From positions 1 to 5,836 of the forward strand of contig JBLIMR010000098.1 in NCBI GenBank assembly GCA_047638815.1: a DNA stretch of 5,836 nt, read 5' to 3'. Positions within the stretch are counted from its first letter, which is position 1, and each line of letters starts with the position of its first letter. Made by a program: the position numbers and the translations under genes. Positions 1 to 5,836 of this stretch are shown here, one piece after another. The stretch is from JAJRRH01 sp047638815 (GTDB lineage: Bacteria; Bacteroidota; Bacteroidia; Flavobacteriales_D; JABDKJ01). A model generated the notes under the pieces. That model saw only the letters and a list, made by a program, of their open reading frames with translations, was not told the origin of the DNA and did no database searches.

Positions 1-510
1 CATTTTGTAGCATTTTGTGCAGAAGGTCGGTAGTTGTCATATTATATACATTTACGATCGTCGATTGGTGTTTACCTGCGTTTTTTAAAGCTCTGGGATG
101 GGCGTCGAGATAGGTTGCCTTCTGCATTAGATTGGTGAGGATTTGGTCTAGGTGAATCAGCTGTCCGCTTTCTGTATAAAAGCCATTACTTGAAGCTGTC
201 TTTGTTTGTTTGAAAATAGCTGCACGTCGTTTCTTTTGCTCATTTGGATTAAGTTGATTGTAGCGATTGATCCATGTATGGGAGTTATGCGATATTGGGT
301 CTTGGGCAAGAAGGTAGCCAGCAGTATAGTCCCAGTTTTTTTTGATATGAAAAGCTGTTTTTCCAGAAATTAGCTTTTGTGCTTTTGTGCTTTTGTGCTA
401 TCTATGGACGAGTAGAATGTTCTGCTAGGATTTTTTGTTTGAAAGGCATGTTTGAAAAAATATTTGAGTGATCTAGCCACCTTTCCATCAATAAACTTGT
501 TTGCATTCAT
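1..510 (-). pseudogene. Unrecognised protein gene, frame-interrupted at an 8-bp tandem repeat and cut by the window edge
   Basis: Two open frames on the minus strand abut. The first starts at ATG 510 (begins MNANKFIDGKVARSLKYFFK) and stops at TAA 372-370 after 46 codons. The second is open from 397 down to the left edge, 132 codons without a stop, and contains stretches such as HIKKNWDYTAGYLLAQDP and GFYTESGQLIHLDQ. The second has no ATG, GTG or TTG until codon 91 (ATG at 127), so it is not a sensible independent gene. Both frames read through the same three-copy 8-bp repeat. Removing one copy joins them as ...STKAQK-LISGKTAF..., giving 167 codons in the window, with the 3' end outside. No signal peptide, membrane segment or family motif is recognised; the protein is hydrophilic and rich in K, N, Q and T. 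No strong ribosome binding site is seen before ATG 510. It reads away from the TetR gene. It could be a decayed gene, a phase-variable gene in the off state, or a sequencing indel. That the frames belong to one gene is well supported; its function is unknown. Confidence 0.6.
373..399. repeat. Tandem 8-bp repeat, three copies plus a partial unit
   Basis: CTTTTGTG occurs three times in a row at 374-381, 382-389 and 390-397, and flanking bases extend the periodicity to 27 bp. On the minus strand the unit reads CACAAAAG. It sits exactly where the left-edge minus-strand gene changes frame. Because 8 is not a multiple of 3, each gain or loss of a unit changes the frame: two copies (or five) keep the gene open and the three seen here do not. 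Confidence 0.9.
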
Positions 511-563
511 TTCATCAATCGTTCTGCAAAACTTCTTATTTTTTTTAAAAGAATACTTTACGT

Positions 564-592
564 ATGACTAGTAAAATCAGGTATATTAGAAT
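564..592 (+). promoter_or_regulatory. Probable sigma-70 promoter of the TetR gene
   Basis: The -35 candidate ATGACT (564-569, four of six consensus bases) is separated by 17 bp from the -10 candidate TAGAAT (587-592, five of six). Transcription would start near 600, about 22 nt before the TetR start codon. The -10 box lies inside the palindrome at 584-605, which suits autorepression. An alternative -10, TATATT at 582-587, is possible but spaces less well. Confidence 0.5.
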
Positions 593-605
593 AAGCATTC
601 TAATA
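584..605. promoter_or_regulatory. Palindromic operator, likely bound by the adjacent TetR repressor
   Basis: A perfect inverted repeat has 9-bp arms, TATTAGAAT (584-592) and ATTCTAATA (597-605), around the centre AAGC. It overlaps the -10 box of the TetR promoter and ends 16 bp before the start codon. TetR-family repressors typically bind such palindromes in their own promoters. The inner core AGAAT-N4-ATTCT recurs at 1248-1261 upstream of the RND operon. The site could also affect any promoter of the minus-strand gene that begins at 510. Confidence 0.7.
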
Positions 606-621
606 AAGTTGAGGGTCTCCT

Positions 622-1215
622 ATGTCGAGAATAAAAGAGTTTGATGAGGAACAAGCATTAAACGGTGCTATGGAGCTGTTTTGGAAGAAAGGCTACAGCG
701 CAACTTCTATCGACGATATTGTCATATCTACTGGAGTAAGTCGCAGTGGACTCTATAGTTCATTTGGAGATAAGAAGTCATTCTTCATGAAAGCTTTAGA
801 TCATTACCGCACTAAGGTAATACACGTTTTGATGGAGGAATTATTTTCAGATTCTGCGGGACTTCAGTCTATTTTTAATCACTTCGATATGATACGAAAT
901 CGCATAGGGACAGAAGAGGCTAAATATGGCTGTTTAGCCTGTAACGCATCTATAGAACTAGCTTTTCATGACGTTGAGATATCTTGTAAAGCGACGAGTT
1001 TTGTGGATTCAATTCGTATCGCTTTTCGGAGAGCCCTAGCAAGGGCAAAATCTGAAGGTGAGATAAAGGAAGGTGCTAATATAGATTCACTTGCAGATCA
1101 CCTAACGAATACGATGTTAGGAATTGCTGTGCTTTCTAAGTCTGCTTTAGCTGAAACAATGATTAAAAATGTAATAGACACAGCACTCGCGCCACTCAAG
1201 ACTACAATCTTGTAG
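622..1215 (+). CDS. TetR/AcrR-family transcriptional repressor
   Basis: A 197-residue protein, the usual TetR-family length. The N-terminal DNA-binding domain (about residues 8-55) shows the family pattern: an amphipathic helix with ALNGAMELFWKKGYSATSI, then a helix-turn-helix with DDIVISTGVSRSGLYSSFGDK, where residues about 40-48 form the recognition helix. The C-terminal ligand and dimer domain carries a GCLACN segment (Cys104, Cys107) and Cys122. The GCL cysteine sits where the electrophile sensor NemR has its reactive Cys106, a family comparison made by eye. The start at 622 is supported by GAGG at 611-614, seven bases upstream. Palindromes over its own promoter and over the promoter of the next operon indicate autoregulation and control of the RND/LolA-like/beta-barrel operon. 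The inducer is unknown; it may be the exported substrate or a reactive compound. Confidence 0.92.
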   Translation: MSRIKEFDEEQALNGAMELFWKKGYSATSIDDIVISTGVSRSGLYSSFGDKKSFFMKALDHYRTKVIHVLMEELFSDSAGLQSIFNHFDMIRNRIGTEEAKYGCLACNASIELAFHDVEISCKATSFVDSIRIAFRRALARAKSEGEIKEGANIDSLADHLTNTMLGIAVLSKSALAETMIKNVIDTALAPLKTTIL

Positions 1216-1228
1216 TTTTTATTTTATA
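1198..1228 (+). terminator. Probable rho-independent terminator after the TetR gene
   Basis: ACTACA (1201-1206) pairs with TGTAGT (1211-1216) around the loop ATCT. The stem can extend outward through a G-T pair (1200/1217) and two A-T pairs, and is followed by a T-rich tract to about 1228. The hairpin includes the last codons and the TAG stop (1213-1215). The stem is short and poor in G+C, so termination may be partial. Confidence 0.5.
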
Positions 1229-1232
1229 GTCC

Positions 1233-1261
1233 TTGACATGGGATTCAAGAATACCTATTCT
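1233..1261 (+). promoter_or_regulatory. Sigma-70 promoter of the RND/LolA-like/beta-barrel operon
   Basis: A perfect -35 box TTGACA (1233-1238), a 17-bp spacer and a -10 box TATTCT (1256-1261, four of six consensus bases) lie about 55 bp before the permease start codon. Transcription would begin near 1268, leaving a leader of roughly 45 nt. The -10 box is half of the palindrome at 1248-1261, so bound repressor would exclude RNA polymerase. Confidence 0.7.
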
Positions 1262-1265
1262 CAAA
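1244..1265. promoter_or_regulatory. Second TetR operator candidate, over the operon promoter
   Basis: AGAAT (1248-1252), four bases ACCT, then ATTCT (1257-1261) repeat the core and spacing of the perfect palindrome at 584-605. Dyad symmetry actually covers AGAATA/TATTCT around CC and resumes with TT (1244-1245) and AA (1264-1265) after two mismatched pairs. It is less perfect than the autoregulatory site and so may bind the repressor more weakly. It directly covers the operon's -10 box. Confidence 0.6.
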
Positions 1266-1314
1266 AAATAATTAAAAAAAGTCTATCGTCCGCATCCACA
1301 AAAGGGGAAGCTGT

Positions 1315-3618
1315 ATGTCGAAACCTGAGAATGCTATTGCTCGCTTTATAACCTATATGGTTATGAATCCATGGAAAATGATTCTATTATCGGTAGTGTT
1401 TTTACTTACAGCAGGTATTGGGTTGAGGGGGCTTCAATTTGATAATAATTACCGGGTATTTTTCGCGGGGGACAACCCTGATTTAGCTGCTTTTGAGAAA
1501 CTTGAAAAAGTCTATACGCAAACCGATAACATTCTATTCACCATTAAGCCGAAAACCGGTGATGTCTTTCAGCCCGAAGTCCTCAAGCTTGTACAGGAGC
1601 TGACTTATGAAGGATGGCGCTTGCCATTTGCTCAAAGAGTGGACTCGATCACGAATTTTCAACACACATATGCTGAGGGTGATGATCTAACAGTCATTGA
1701 TTTAGTAGAAAAGGATCCTAAAAGTTATTCCCAAGAAGAGTTAGATCAGAGAAGACAAGTGGCTTTAAATGAGCCCACAATTGTGGGAAAGTTACTGAAT
1801 AGGGACGGGAAAACGACAGGTATCAATGTTACTGTGAATATGCCTCGTAAAGATATGATGGAAATTCCAGAAACTGTGGCGATAGCTCGTGAGTTAGTAG
1901 AAAAATATAGATCAAAATATCCGAATATTCAAATTGTTCCTTCTGGGTTTGTATTTTTGAACAACGCATTCATGGAGTCGTCATTGAAAGATATGGTCAC
2001 TCTGGTTCCGCTCATGTACCTCGTGTTGAGCGTAATGATGATTGTGATATTGCGTAACTGGGTTGCTACTTTTGGCACAATGCTCGTTATCATGTTTTCT
2101 GCAATAGCAGCTATGGGTTTTGGTGGATGGCTTGGCTTTCCTTTGACTCCTCCTTCAGCTTCAACGCCAACGATTGTTCTAACTCTTGCGCTTGCCGACA
2201 GCATCCATATCATTATTTCAATGTTTGCCTCTATGCGTACTGGAATGAAAAAACAGGACGCTATCCTTGAGAGTTTGCGGGTTAACCTTCAGCCAGTGTT
2301 CCTTACAAGCCTTACAACGATTATTGGATTTTTATCACTTAACTTTTCAGAGTCGCCACCATTTTGGCACTTAGGGAATATGACAGCCTTTGGCATTGGT
2401 GCAGCCTTCTTTTTTTCCATGGTGCTTTTACCGGCGATTCTTACTTTACTGCCGATTAGAATTAAACTAAGTGAAGAAAATGAAGCTACTCCAATGGATC
2501 GTCTGGGTAGATTTATTACCAAAAGATATAAAGTCTTTTTGATAACGAGTATTATTATAATTGCATTTCTCGGTTCGATGATGACCCGTATCAACGTGAA
2601 TGATCAGTTTGTTAAATATTTTGACGAAAGCATCTCTTTCCGTCCTGACACTGAATTTATGATGAAAAATCTTAGTGGGATTTATGCGGTAGAGTATTCG
2701 CTAAGATCAAATGGAGCCTCTGGTATAAGCCAACCAGAATACCTTAATAATTTAAATGAATTTACTGAATGGTTGCGCGGTCAGCCAGAAGTAGATCATG
2801 TATTTTCTATGTCCGATGTTTTTAAACGTTTGAATATGAACATGCATGCTGATGATAAGGAGTGGTATAATATTCCAGATAACCCTGAGATGGCAGCTCA
2901 ATACCTACTTCTTTATGAATTTAGCTTACCCTATGGTTTAGATATCAATGATCGGGTCAATATAGATAAATCAGCAACTAGAGTCACAGTGACCCTTAAA
3001 GATCTTTCTACAAAAGGGATTAGGGCTTTTAAGAACCGTTCTGAAACGTGGCTAAAGGAGAACACCCCAAGCTACATGCATTCTTTAGCGACTTCTCCAG
3101 CAGTGATGTTTACCTATATTTCAGAACGTAATATCAGTGGTATGATGAAAGGCAATTTAATGTCTCTTCTGCTAATTTCTTTGGTTATTATGGTAGCTCT
3201 TCGTAGCTTTAGAATGGGAGTTATTAGCCTGATCTCTAATATTACTCCAATAGCAATAGGGTATGGTTTATGGGGCTTGTTCATTCAGGAGATTAACATG
3301 GCTGTTGCAATCGCAGCAGCTGTGAGTCTTGGTATCATTGTTGATGACACAGTGCATTTTTTGAGCAAATATTTGCGAGCTCGTAACGAAAAAGGGCTAG
3401 GAGCCAAGGAGGCAGTAGAATATGCCTTCCGCAATGTAGGTCTAGCTCTCTTCGTAACAACAGTTGTGCTAGTTTTTGGATTCGCAATACTTACACAGTC
3501 AGGATTTCAGATGAATAGTCATATGGGATTATTGACAGCAATAGTTATTGGCGGAGCCCTCTTTGTAGACTTTTTCTTTCTCCCACCATTATTGGTTTGG
3601 TTGGATAAGGAAAAATGA
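1315..3618 (+). CDS. MMPL/RND-superfamily inner-membrane transporter
   Basis: A 767-residue permease with the duplicated RND architecture: TM1 (about 19-38), a large periplasmic domain (about 39-226), five clustered helices (about 228-380), TM7 (about 407-424), a second periplasmic domain (about 425-612) and a second helix cluster (about 614-763). It is shorter than the roughly 1,000-1,050-residue HAE-type multidrug pumps and matches the lipid- and hydrophobe-exporting MMPL/COG1033 type. Proton-relay acidic residues typical of the superfamily are visible in the middle helices: Asp295 in LALADSIHI and Asp677/Asp678 in GIIVDDTVH. The start at 1315 follows AGGGGA (1303-1308) with a six-base gap. 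It heads an operon with a periplasmic LolA-like carrier and an outer-membrane barrel; no membrane-fusion protein gene lies beside it. It probably uses the proton gradient to extract a hydrophobic or lipid substrate from the inner membrane. The substrate is not determinable. Confidence 0.93.
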   Translation: MSKPENAIARFITYMVMNPWKMILLSVVFLLTAGIGLRGLQFDNNYRVFFAGDNPDLAAFEKLEKVYTQTDNILFTIKPKTGDVFQPEVLKLVQELTYEGWRLPFAQRVDSITNFQHTYAEGDDLTVIDLVEKDPKSYSQEELDQRRQVALNEPTIVGKLLNRDGKTTGINVTVNMPRKDMMEIPETVAIARELVEKYRSKYPNIQIVPSGFVFLNNAFMESSLKDMVTLVPLMYLVLSVMMIVILRNWVATFGTMLVIMFSAIAAMGFGGWLGFPLTPPSASTPTIVLTLALADSIHIIISMFASMRTGMKKQDAILESLRVNLQPVFLTSLTTIIGFLSLNFSESPPFWHLGNMTAFGIGAAFFFSMVLLPAILTLLPIRIKLSEENEATPMDRLGRFITKRYKVFLITSIIIIAFLGSMMTRINVNDQFVKYFDESISFRPDTEFMMKNLSGIYAVEYSLRSNGASGISQPEYLNNLNEFTEWLRGQPEVDHVFSMSDVFKRLNMNMHADDKEWYNIPDNPEMAAQYLLLYEFSLPYGLDINDRVNIDKSATRVTVTLKDLSTKGIRAFKNRSETWLKENTPSYMHSLATSPAVMFTYISERNISGMMKGNLMSLLLISLVIMVALRSFRMGVISLISNITPIAIGYGLWGLFIQEINMAVAIAAAVSLGIIVDDTVHFLSKYLRARNEKGLGAKEAVEYAFRNVGLALFVTTVVLVFGFAILTQSGFQMNSHMGLLTAIVIGGALFVDFFFLPPLLVWLDKEK

Positions 3619-3642
3619 TCCCAATAAAAGATGTTCAAAAAT

Positions 3643-3648
3643 AAGGAG
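3643..3648 (+). promoter_or_regulatory. Ribosome binding site that fixes the LolA-like gene start at 3655
   Basis: AAGGAG, a near-consensus Shine-Dalgarno, lies six bases before ATG 3655. An in-frame upstream ATG at 3631 would put this site inside the coding region, would add the charged segment MFKNKESD ahead of the signal peptide, and has no comparable site of its own. The start at 3655 is therefore preferred. Confidence 0.85.
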
Positions 3649-3654
3649 AGTGAC

Positions 3655-4491
3655 ATGAAATTTATGATGACCTTGTGTAGCACATTATTTATAAGCCTTA
3701 TTTTAGGGACAAGTGCGTATGCAGAGCGTAGCAAGGATGAACTATTAATGCTGGGGTCCTCAGAGGAAGTCGGTGAAGCTATCGCTGTTGAGTTTGATGA
3801 TCGAGATTTAGGGTTTGTTGACCAACGTTCAGTTATGAATATGACCATGAAAAATGCCTATGGAGAAGAAAGTTATCGTAAAATGACAACACGAACACTG
3901 GAGCGTCAAGATCGCTCGATGGGGGATAAATCCTTAATCGTGTTTGAGAGCCCTAGAGATGTAAAAGGTACTGCGTTACTTTCATTTGCTGAAATTCTCG
4001 AGCAAGATGAGCAATGGCTATATCTTCCCAGTTTAAAGAGGGTGAAACGTATTTCATCTAATAATAAATCAGGTCCCTTTGTAGGCAGTGAATTTGCTTA
4101 TGAAGATATCACCGGGAATGAAATTGGAAAATACTCTTGGAAATTTTTAGCCATAGAGGAATGCCCTGGTAAGGAGGGAGTAGAGTGCTTTAAGCTTGAG
4201 GCAAGGCCAAAATATGAATATTCTGGATATACAAAACGTATTGTTTGGGTAGATACAGAAGAGTTTAGAGTTCAAAAAGTTGATTTTTATGATCGTAAAG
4301 ATGCTCTGATGAAAACACAAAATTTTATAGACTATAAGCAATACCTAGAGAAATATTGGCGTGCAGACAAATGGACAATGAACAACCATCAGACAGAAAA
4401 AAGAACCGATCTGGAATTTACTTTCTATGAATTTAAAACAGGACTGACAGATGCAGACTTTACTCAAGCCGCTCTCAAGCGGATTAAATAG
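3655..4491 (+). CDS. Periplasmic LolA-like outer membrane lipoprotein-sorting protein (PF17131 type)
   Basis: A 278-residue secreted protein. Residues 1-23 (MKFMMTLCSTLFISLILGTSAYA) form a Sec signal peptide cut by signal peptidase I after AYA; Cys8 is not in a lipobox, so the mature protein should be soluble. The diagnostic segment is at about 121-151, WLYLPSLKRVKRISS then KSGPFVGSEFAYED, the signature of the LolA-fold family usually annotated 'outer membrane lipoprotein-sorting protein'. Cys170 and Cys178 may form a disulfide. Family members have a half-barrel that can shield a lipid moiety. They are commonly encoded next to MMPL/RND permeases, as here, 36 nt after the permease stop. The likely role is to ferry the permease's hydrophobic substrate across the periplasm to the barrel encoded next. 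True LolA works with LolCDE and LolB, which are absent here, so a general lipoprotein-sorting role is unlikely. Confidence 0.88.
   Translation: MKFMMTLCSTLFISLILGTSAYAERSKDELLMLGSSEEVGEAIAVEFDDRDLGFVDQRSVMNMTMKNAYGEESYRKMTTRTLERQDRSMGDKSLIVFESPRDVKGTALLSFAEILEQDEQWLYLPSLKRVKRISSNNKSGPFVGSEFAYEDITGNEIGKYSWKFLAIEECPGKEGVECFKLEARPKYEYSGYTKRIVWVDTEEFRVQKVDFYDRKDALMKTQNFIDYKQYLEKYWRADKWTMNNHQTEKRTDLEFTFYEFKTGLTDADFTQAALKRIK
4440..4443 (+). promoter_or_regulatory. Ribosome binding site inside the upstream gene for the beta-barrel gene
   Basis: AGGA lies seven bases before ATG 4451, within the last 52 nt of the LolA-like coding region. No other ATG, GTG or TTG in this frame precedes the signal peptide's hydrophobic core, so this site supports the overlapping start. 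Confidence 0.6.
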
Positions 4492-5659
4492 AGTCCTTAT
4501 TCCTCTACTTTTATGCTGCATAGCATCTCCTGTTAGCGCTGGAGAATTTACAGGTTTTTTTGCTATGGAGCATCGTCAATTTTTTAACGATGGAACGTAT
4601 CCAGAGCAAAAACATGGCTCTAAACCGAGCTTAATCATTGAACCAGAATATTATCATCTTAGTGATGATGAAAATAATATATTCACATCTCAACTTTTTC
4701 TACGCTTAGATCCAATCGATAGTAGACGAACACATTTTGACGTGCGCCAATTTGATTGGCTTTATGCAGATGGAGATTGGGAATTTAGTGCAGGGATCAG
4801 TAAAGTTTATTGGGGAGTAACGGAGTCGCATCATTTAGTAGATATTATCAATCAAGTAGATGGTGTAGAGGACGTAGATGAAGAAGATCGGCTTGGCCAA
4901 CCAATGCTTCAGCTTGCAACATTCCAGAGCTGGGGAACAGTCAGATTCTTTTATTTACCCTATTTTCGAGAGCGTACTTTTGTAGGGAAAAAAGGGCGCT
5001 TACGTGGTCCATTGGTAGTACAGACGAAGGATGCACGCTATTCAAGTAAAGCAAAAGAAATGTACCCCGATGTTGCCCTACGGTATGAACATAGTTTTGA
5101 TGCATGGGATATGGGATTAGCACACTTCCATGGAACTAGCCGAGAGCCTACGCTACTAGAAGAATCAGAGAAGCTAATTCCTTTCTATGAGATTATTGAC
5201 CAATCGAGCCTTGATCTACAGTATACAACTGGATCATGGCTCTGGAAGCTTGAAGTAATTGGACGGGGAGGACACGGTAAGTATTTCGGAGCCGTTACTG
5301 CCGGAGGGGAATATTCAGTTTACGGGATTTTTGAAACAAATCATGACCTGGGTCTCTTATTGGAATGTCACTATGATGGACGGGACTCCTCAGCACCAAC
5401 TGCAAATTTACAAAATGATGTTTTTACAGGGCTTCGATACATACTAAATAACGTTGATGATACGCAATTCTTAGGAGGGATAACGACCGATTTAAAAAAT
5501 ACAGGTCAGTTGATGGCACTTGAAGCCTCTCATCGAATTAACAATAACTGGAAACTAGAGGCCGATGCCAGACTATTTATTAATCAAGGATTAGATAGTC
5601 CAATAAAGGCATTGGAAAAGGATGATTTTGTTCAAATAAGAACATCCTATTTCTTCTAG
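4451..5659 (+). CDS. Outer-membrane beta-barrel protein, DUF1302-like
   Basis: A 402-residue exported protein. Residues 1-30 are a signal peptide with a basic start, the hydrophobic core VLIPLLLCCIA and a cleavage site after PVSA. The mature chain has alternating polar/aromatic strands throughout, no hydrophobic helices, and ends QIRTSYFF. The terminal Phe with aromatic residues before it is the usual C-terminal signal for BAM-assisted barrel insertion. The segment around 115-131 (GISKVYWGVTESHHLVD) followed by a proline/acidic region recalls the 'W-G-E ... D' region of DUF1302 proteins, which are found beside RND permeases and LolA-fold DUF1329 proteins; this likeness is judged by eye. The start overlaps the preceding gene by 41 nt, indicating translational coupling. 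As last gene of the operon it probably receives or exports what the permease and LolA-like protein deliver. A substrate-specific porin is the main alternative. Confidence 0.75.
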   Translation: MQTLLKPLSSGLNRVLIPLLLCCIASPVSAGEFTGFFAMEHRQFFNDGTYPEQKHGSKPSLIIEPEYYHLSDDENNIFTSQLFLRLDPIDSRRTHFDVRQFDWLYADGDWEFSAGISKVYWGVTESHHLVDIINQVDGVEDVDEEDRLGQPMLQLATFQSWGTVRFFYLPYFRERTFVGKKGRLRGPLVVQTKDARYSSKAKEMYPDVALRYEHSFDAWDMGLAHFHGTSREPTLLEESEKLIPFYEIIDQSSLDLQYTTGSWLWKLEVIGRGGHGKYFGAVTAGGEYSVYGIFETNHDLGLLLECHYDGRDSSAPTANLQNDVFTGLRYILNNVDDTQFLGGITTDLKNTGQLMALEASHRINNNWKLEADARLFINQGLDSPIKALEKDDFVQIRTSYFF

Positions 5660-5709
5660 GTCGTGTATTAAAATTACGAAACGCTGCTTTTGGATTAACT
5701 ATTCAGGTG

Positions 5710-5836
5710 TATACCCATCGTGATTGAAGAATCGGCTTGTCATTAATTTTCGAAAAATTGCACCATACTCTCATGCTTACAAATGACGAGCGAGAGCTAC
5801 TAAAGATTCAACACCGCATGGAGCGAGACGGCCGAA
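5710..5836 (+). mobile_element. Left end of an IS630-family insertion sequence (cut by the window)
   Basis: The call rests on the transposase start at 5773. IS630-family elements insert at TA and duplicate it; a TATA at 5710-5713 followed by CCCATCG lies about 60 bp before the transposase start, a reasonable left-end distance. The terminal inverted repeat cannot be confirmed because the right end is outside the window, so the exact left boundary is a guess. Confidence 0.4.
5773..5836 (+). CDS. IS630-family transposase, N-terminal fragment running off the window
   Basis: ATG 5773 opens 21 codons reading MLTNDERELLKIQHRMERDG plus Arg before the window ends. The pattern 'LT..(D/E)R..L..QHR.ERDGR' is characteristic of the N terminus of one group of IS630-type transposases, which continue with a helix-turn-helix and a DDE catalytic domain. 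No clear ribosome binding site is seen. The frame is intact as far as it goes; whether the element is complete cannot be seen. It lies 113 bp past the barrel gene on the same strand. Confidence 0.7.
   Translation, partial: MLTNDERELLKIQHRMERDGR

Noticed and set aside
414..423. AGAATGTTCT, resembling the operator core
   Set aside because: The half-sites have a two-base rather than four-base gap, and it lies inside the minus-strand coding frame away from a promoter.
1929..2594. Two antisense open frames (1929-2213 and 2289-2594, minus strand)
   Set aside because: They lie entirely inside the well-supported permease gene, have no family features and look like reverse-strand shadows of membrane-helix codons.
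3631..3654. Upstream in-frame ATG for the LolA-like gene
   Set aside because: It would place the AAGGAG site inside the gene and add a charged segment before a complete signal peptide; the start at 3655 fits better.
3519..3848. Minus-strand open frame across the permease/LolA-like junction
   Set aside because: It overlaps the ends of two clear genes and the ribosome binding site between them, and has no recognisable protein pattern.
5259..5447. Short plus-strand open frame (62 codons) within the barrel gene
   Set aside because: An out-of-frame shadow of the beta-barrel coding sequence with no independent support.
5753..5762. Palindromic TTTTCGAAAA-like stretch before the transposase start
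   Set aside because: Short AT-rich self-complementarity expected by chance; no T-tract or promoter context.
1..5836. tRNA, rRNA, CRISPR array or riboswitch
   Set aside because: No spaced direct repeats, cloverleaf-like segments or long structured leader were seen; the operon leader is only about 45 nt.

Overview
The window looks like a chromosomal piece of an AT-rich Gram-negative bacterium, most likely a gammaproteobacterium. It encodes two Sec signal peptides, an inner-membrane RND-type permease and an outer-membrane beta-barrel ending in phenylalanine. The low G+C, the IS630-type transposase start at the right edge and the K/N/Q-rich unknown protein at the left edge would fit a Legionella-, Coxiella- or Piscirickettsia-like genome. 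That placement is an inference from style only; no marker gene is present.

Left edge (1-510, minus strand): an unrecognised protein gene runs off the window and is split into two overlapping frames exactly at a tandem 8-bp repeat (three copies of CTTTTGTG, 374-397). Deleting one copy would rejoin the halves into one continuous frame of 167 codons within the window. It is either a broken gene or one switched by repeat-number slippage.

Centre left (511-1314): an intergenic region leads into a TetR-family repressor gene (622-1215). The repressor's promoter carries a 22-bp palindrome over its -10 box. A second site with the same core, AGAAT-N4-ATTCT, lies over the -10 box of a strong promoter (TTGACA, 17 bp, TATTCT) upstream of the next gene. 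The repressor therefore probably controls both itself and the downstream operon. A short hairpin plus T-tract separates the two transcription units.

Centre and right (1315-5659): a compact three-gene operon encodes an MMPL/RND permease (inner membrane), a secreted LolA-like carrier of the 'outer membrane lipoprotein-sorting' type (periplasm) and a beta-barrel protein reminiscent of DUF1302 (outer membrane). The second gene starts 36 nt after the first ends, and the third overlaps the second by 41 nt. Together they look like a three-compartment route for a lipid or other hydrophobic substrate, without the membrane-fusion adaptor of classical RND pumps. The substrate cannot be read from the sequence.

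Right edge (5660-5836): a short gap with no clear terminator is followed by the first 21 codons of an IS630-family transposase running off the window.
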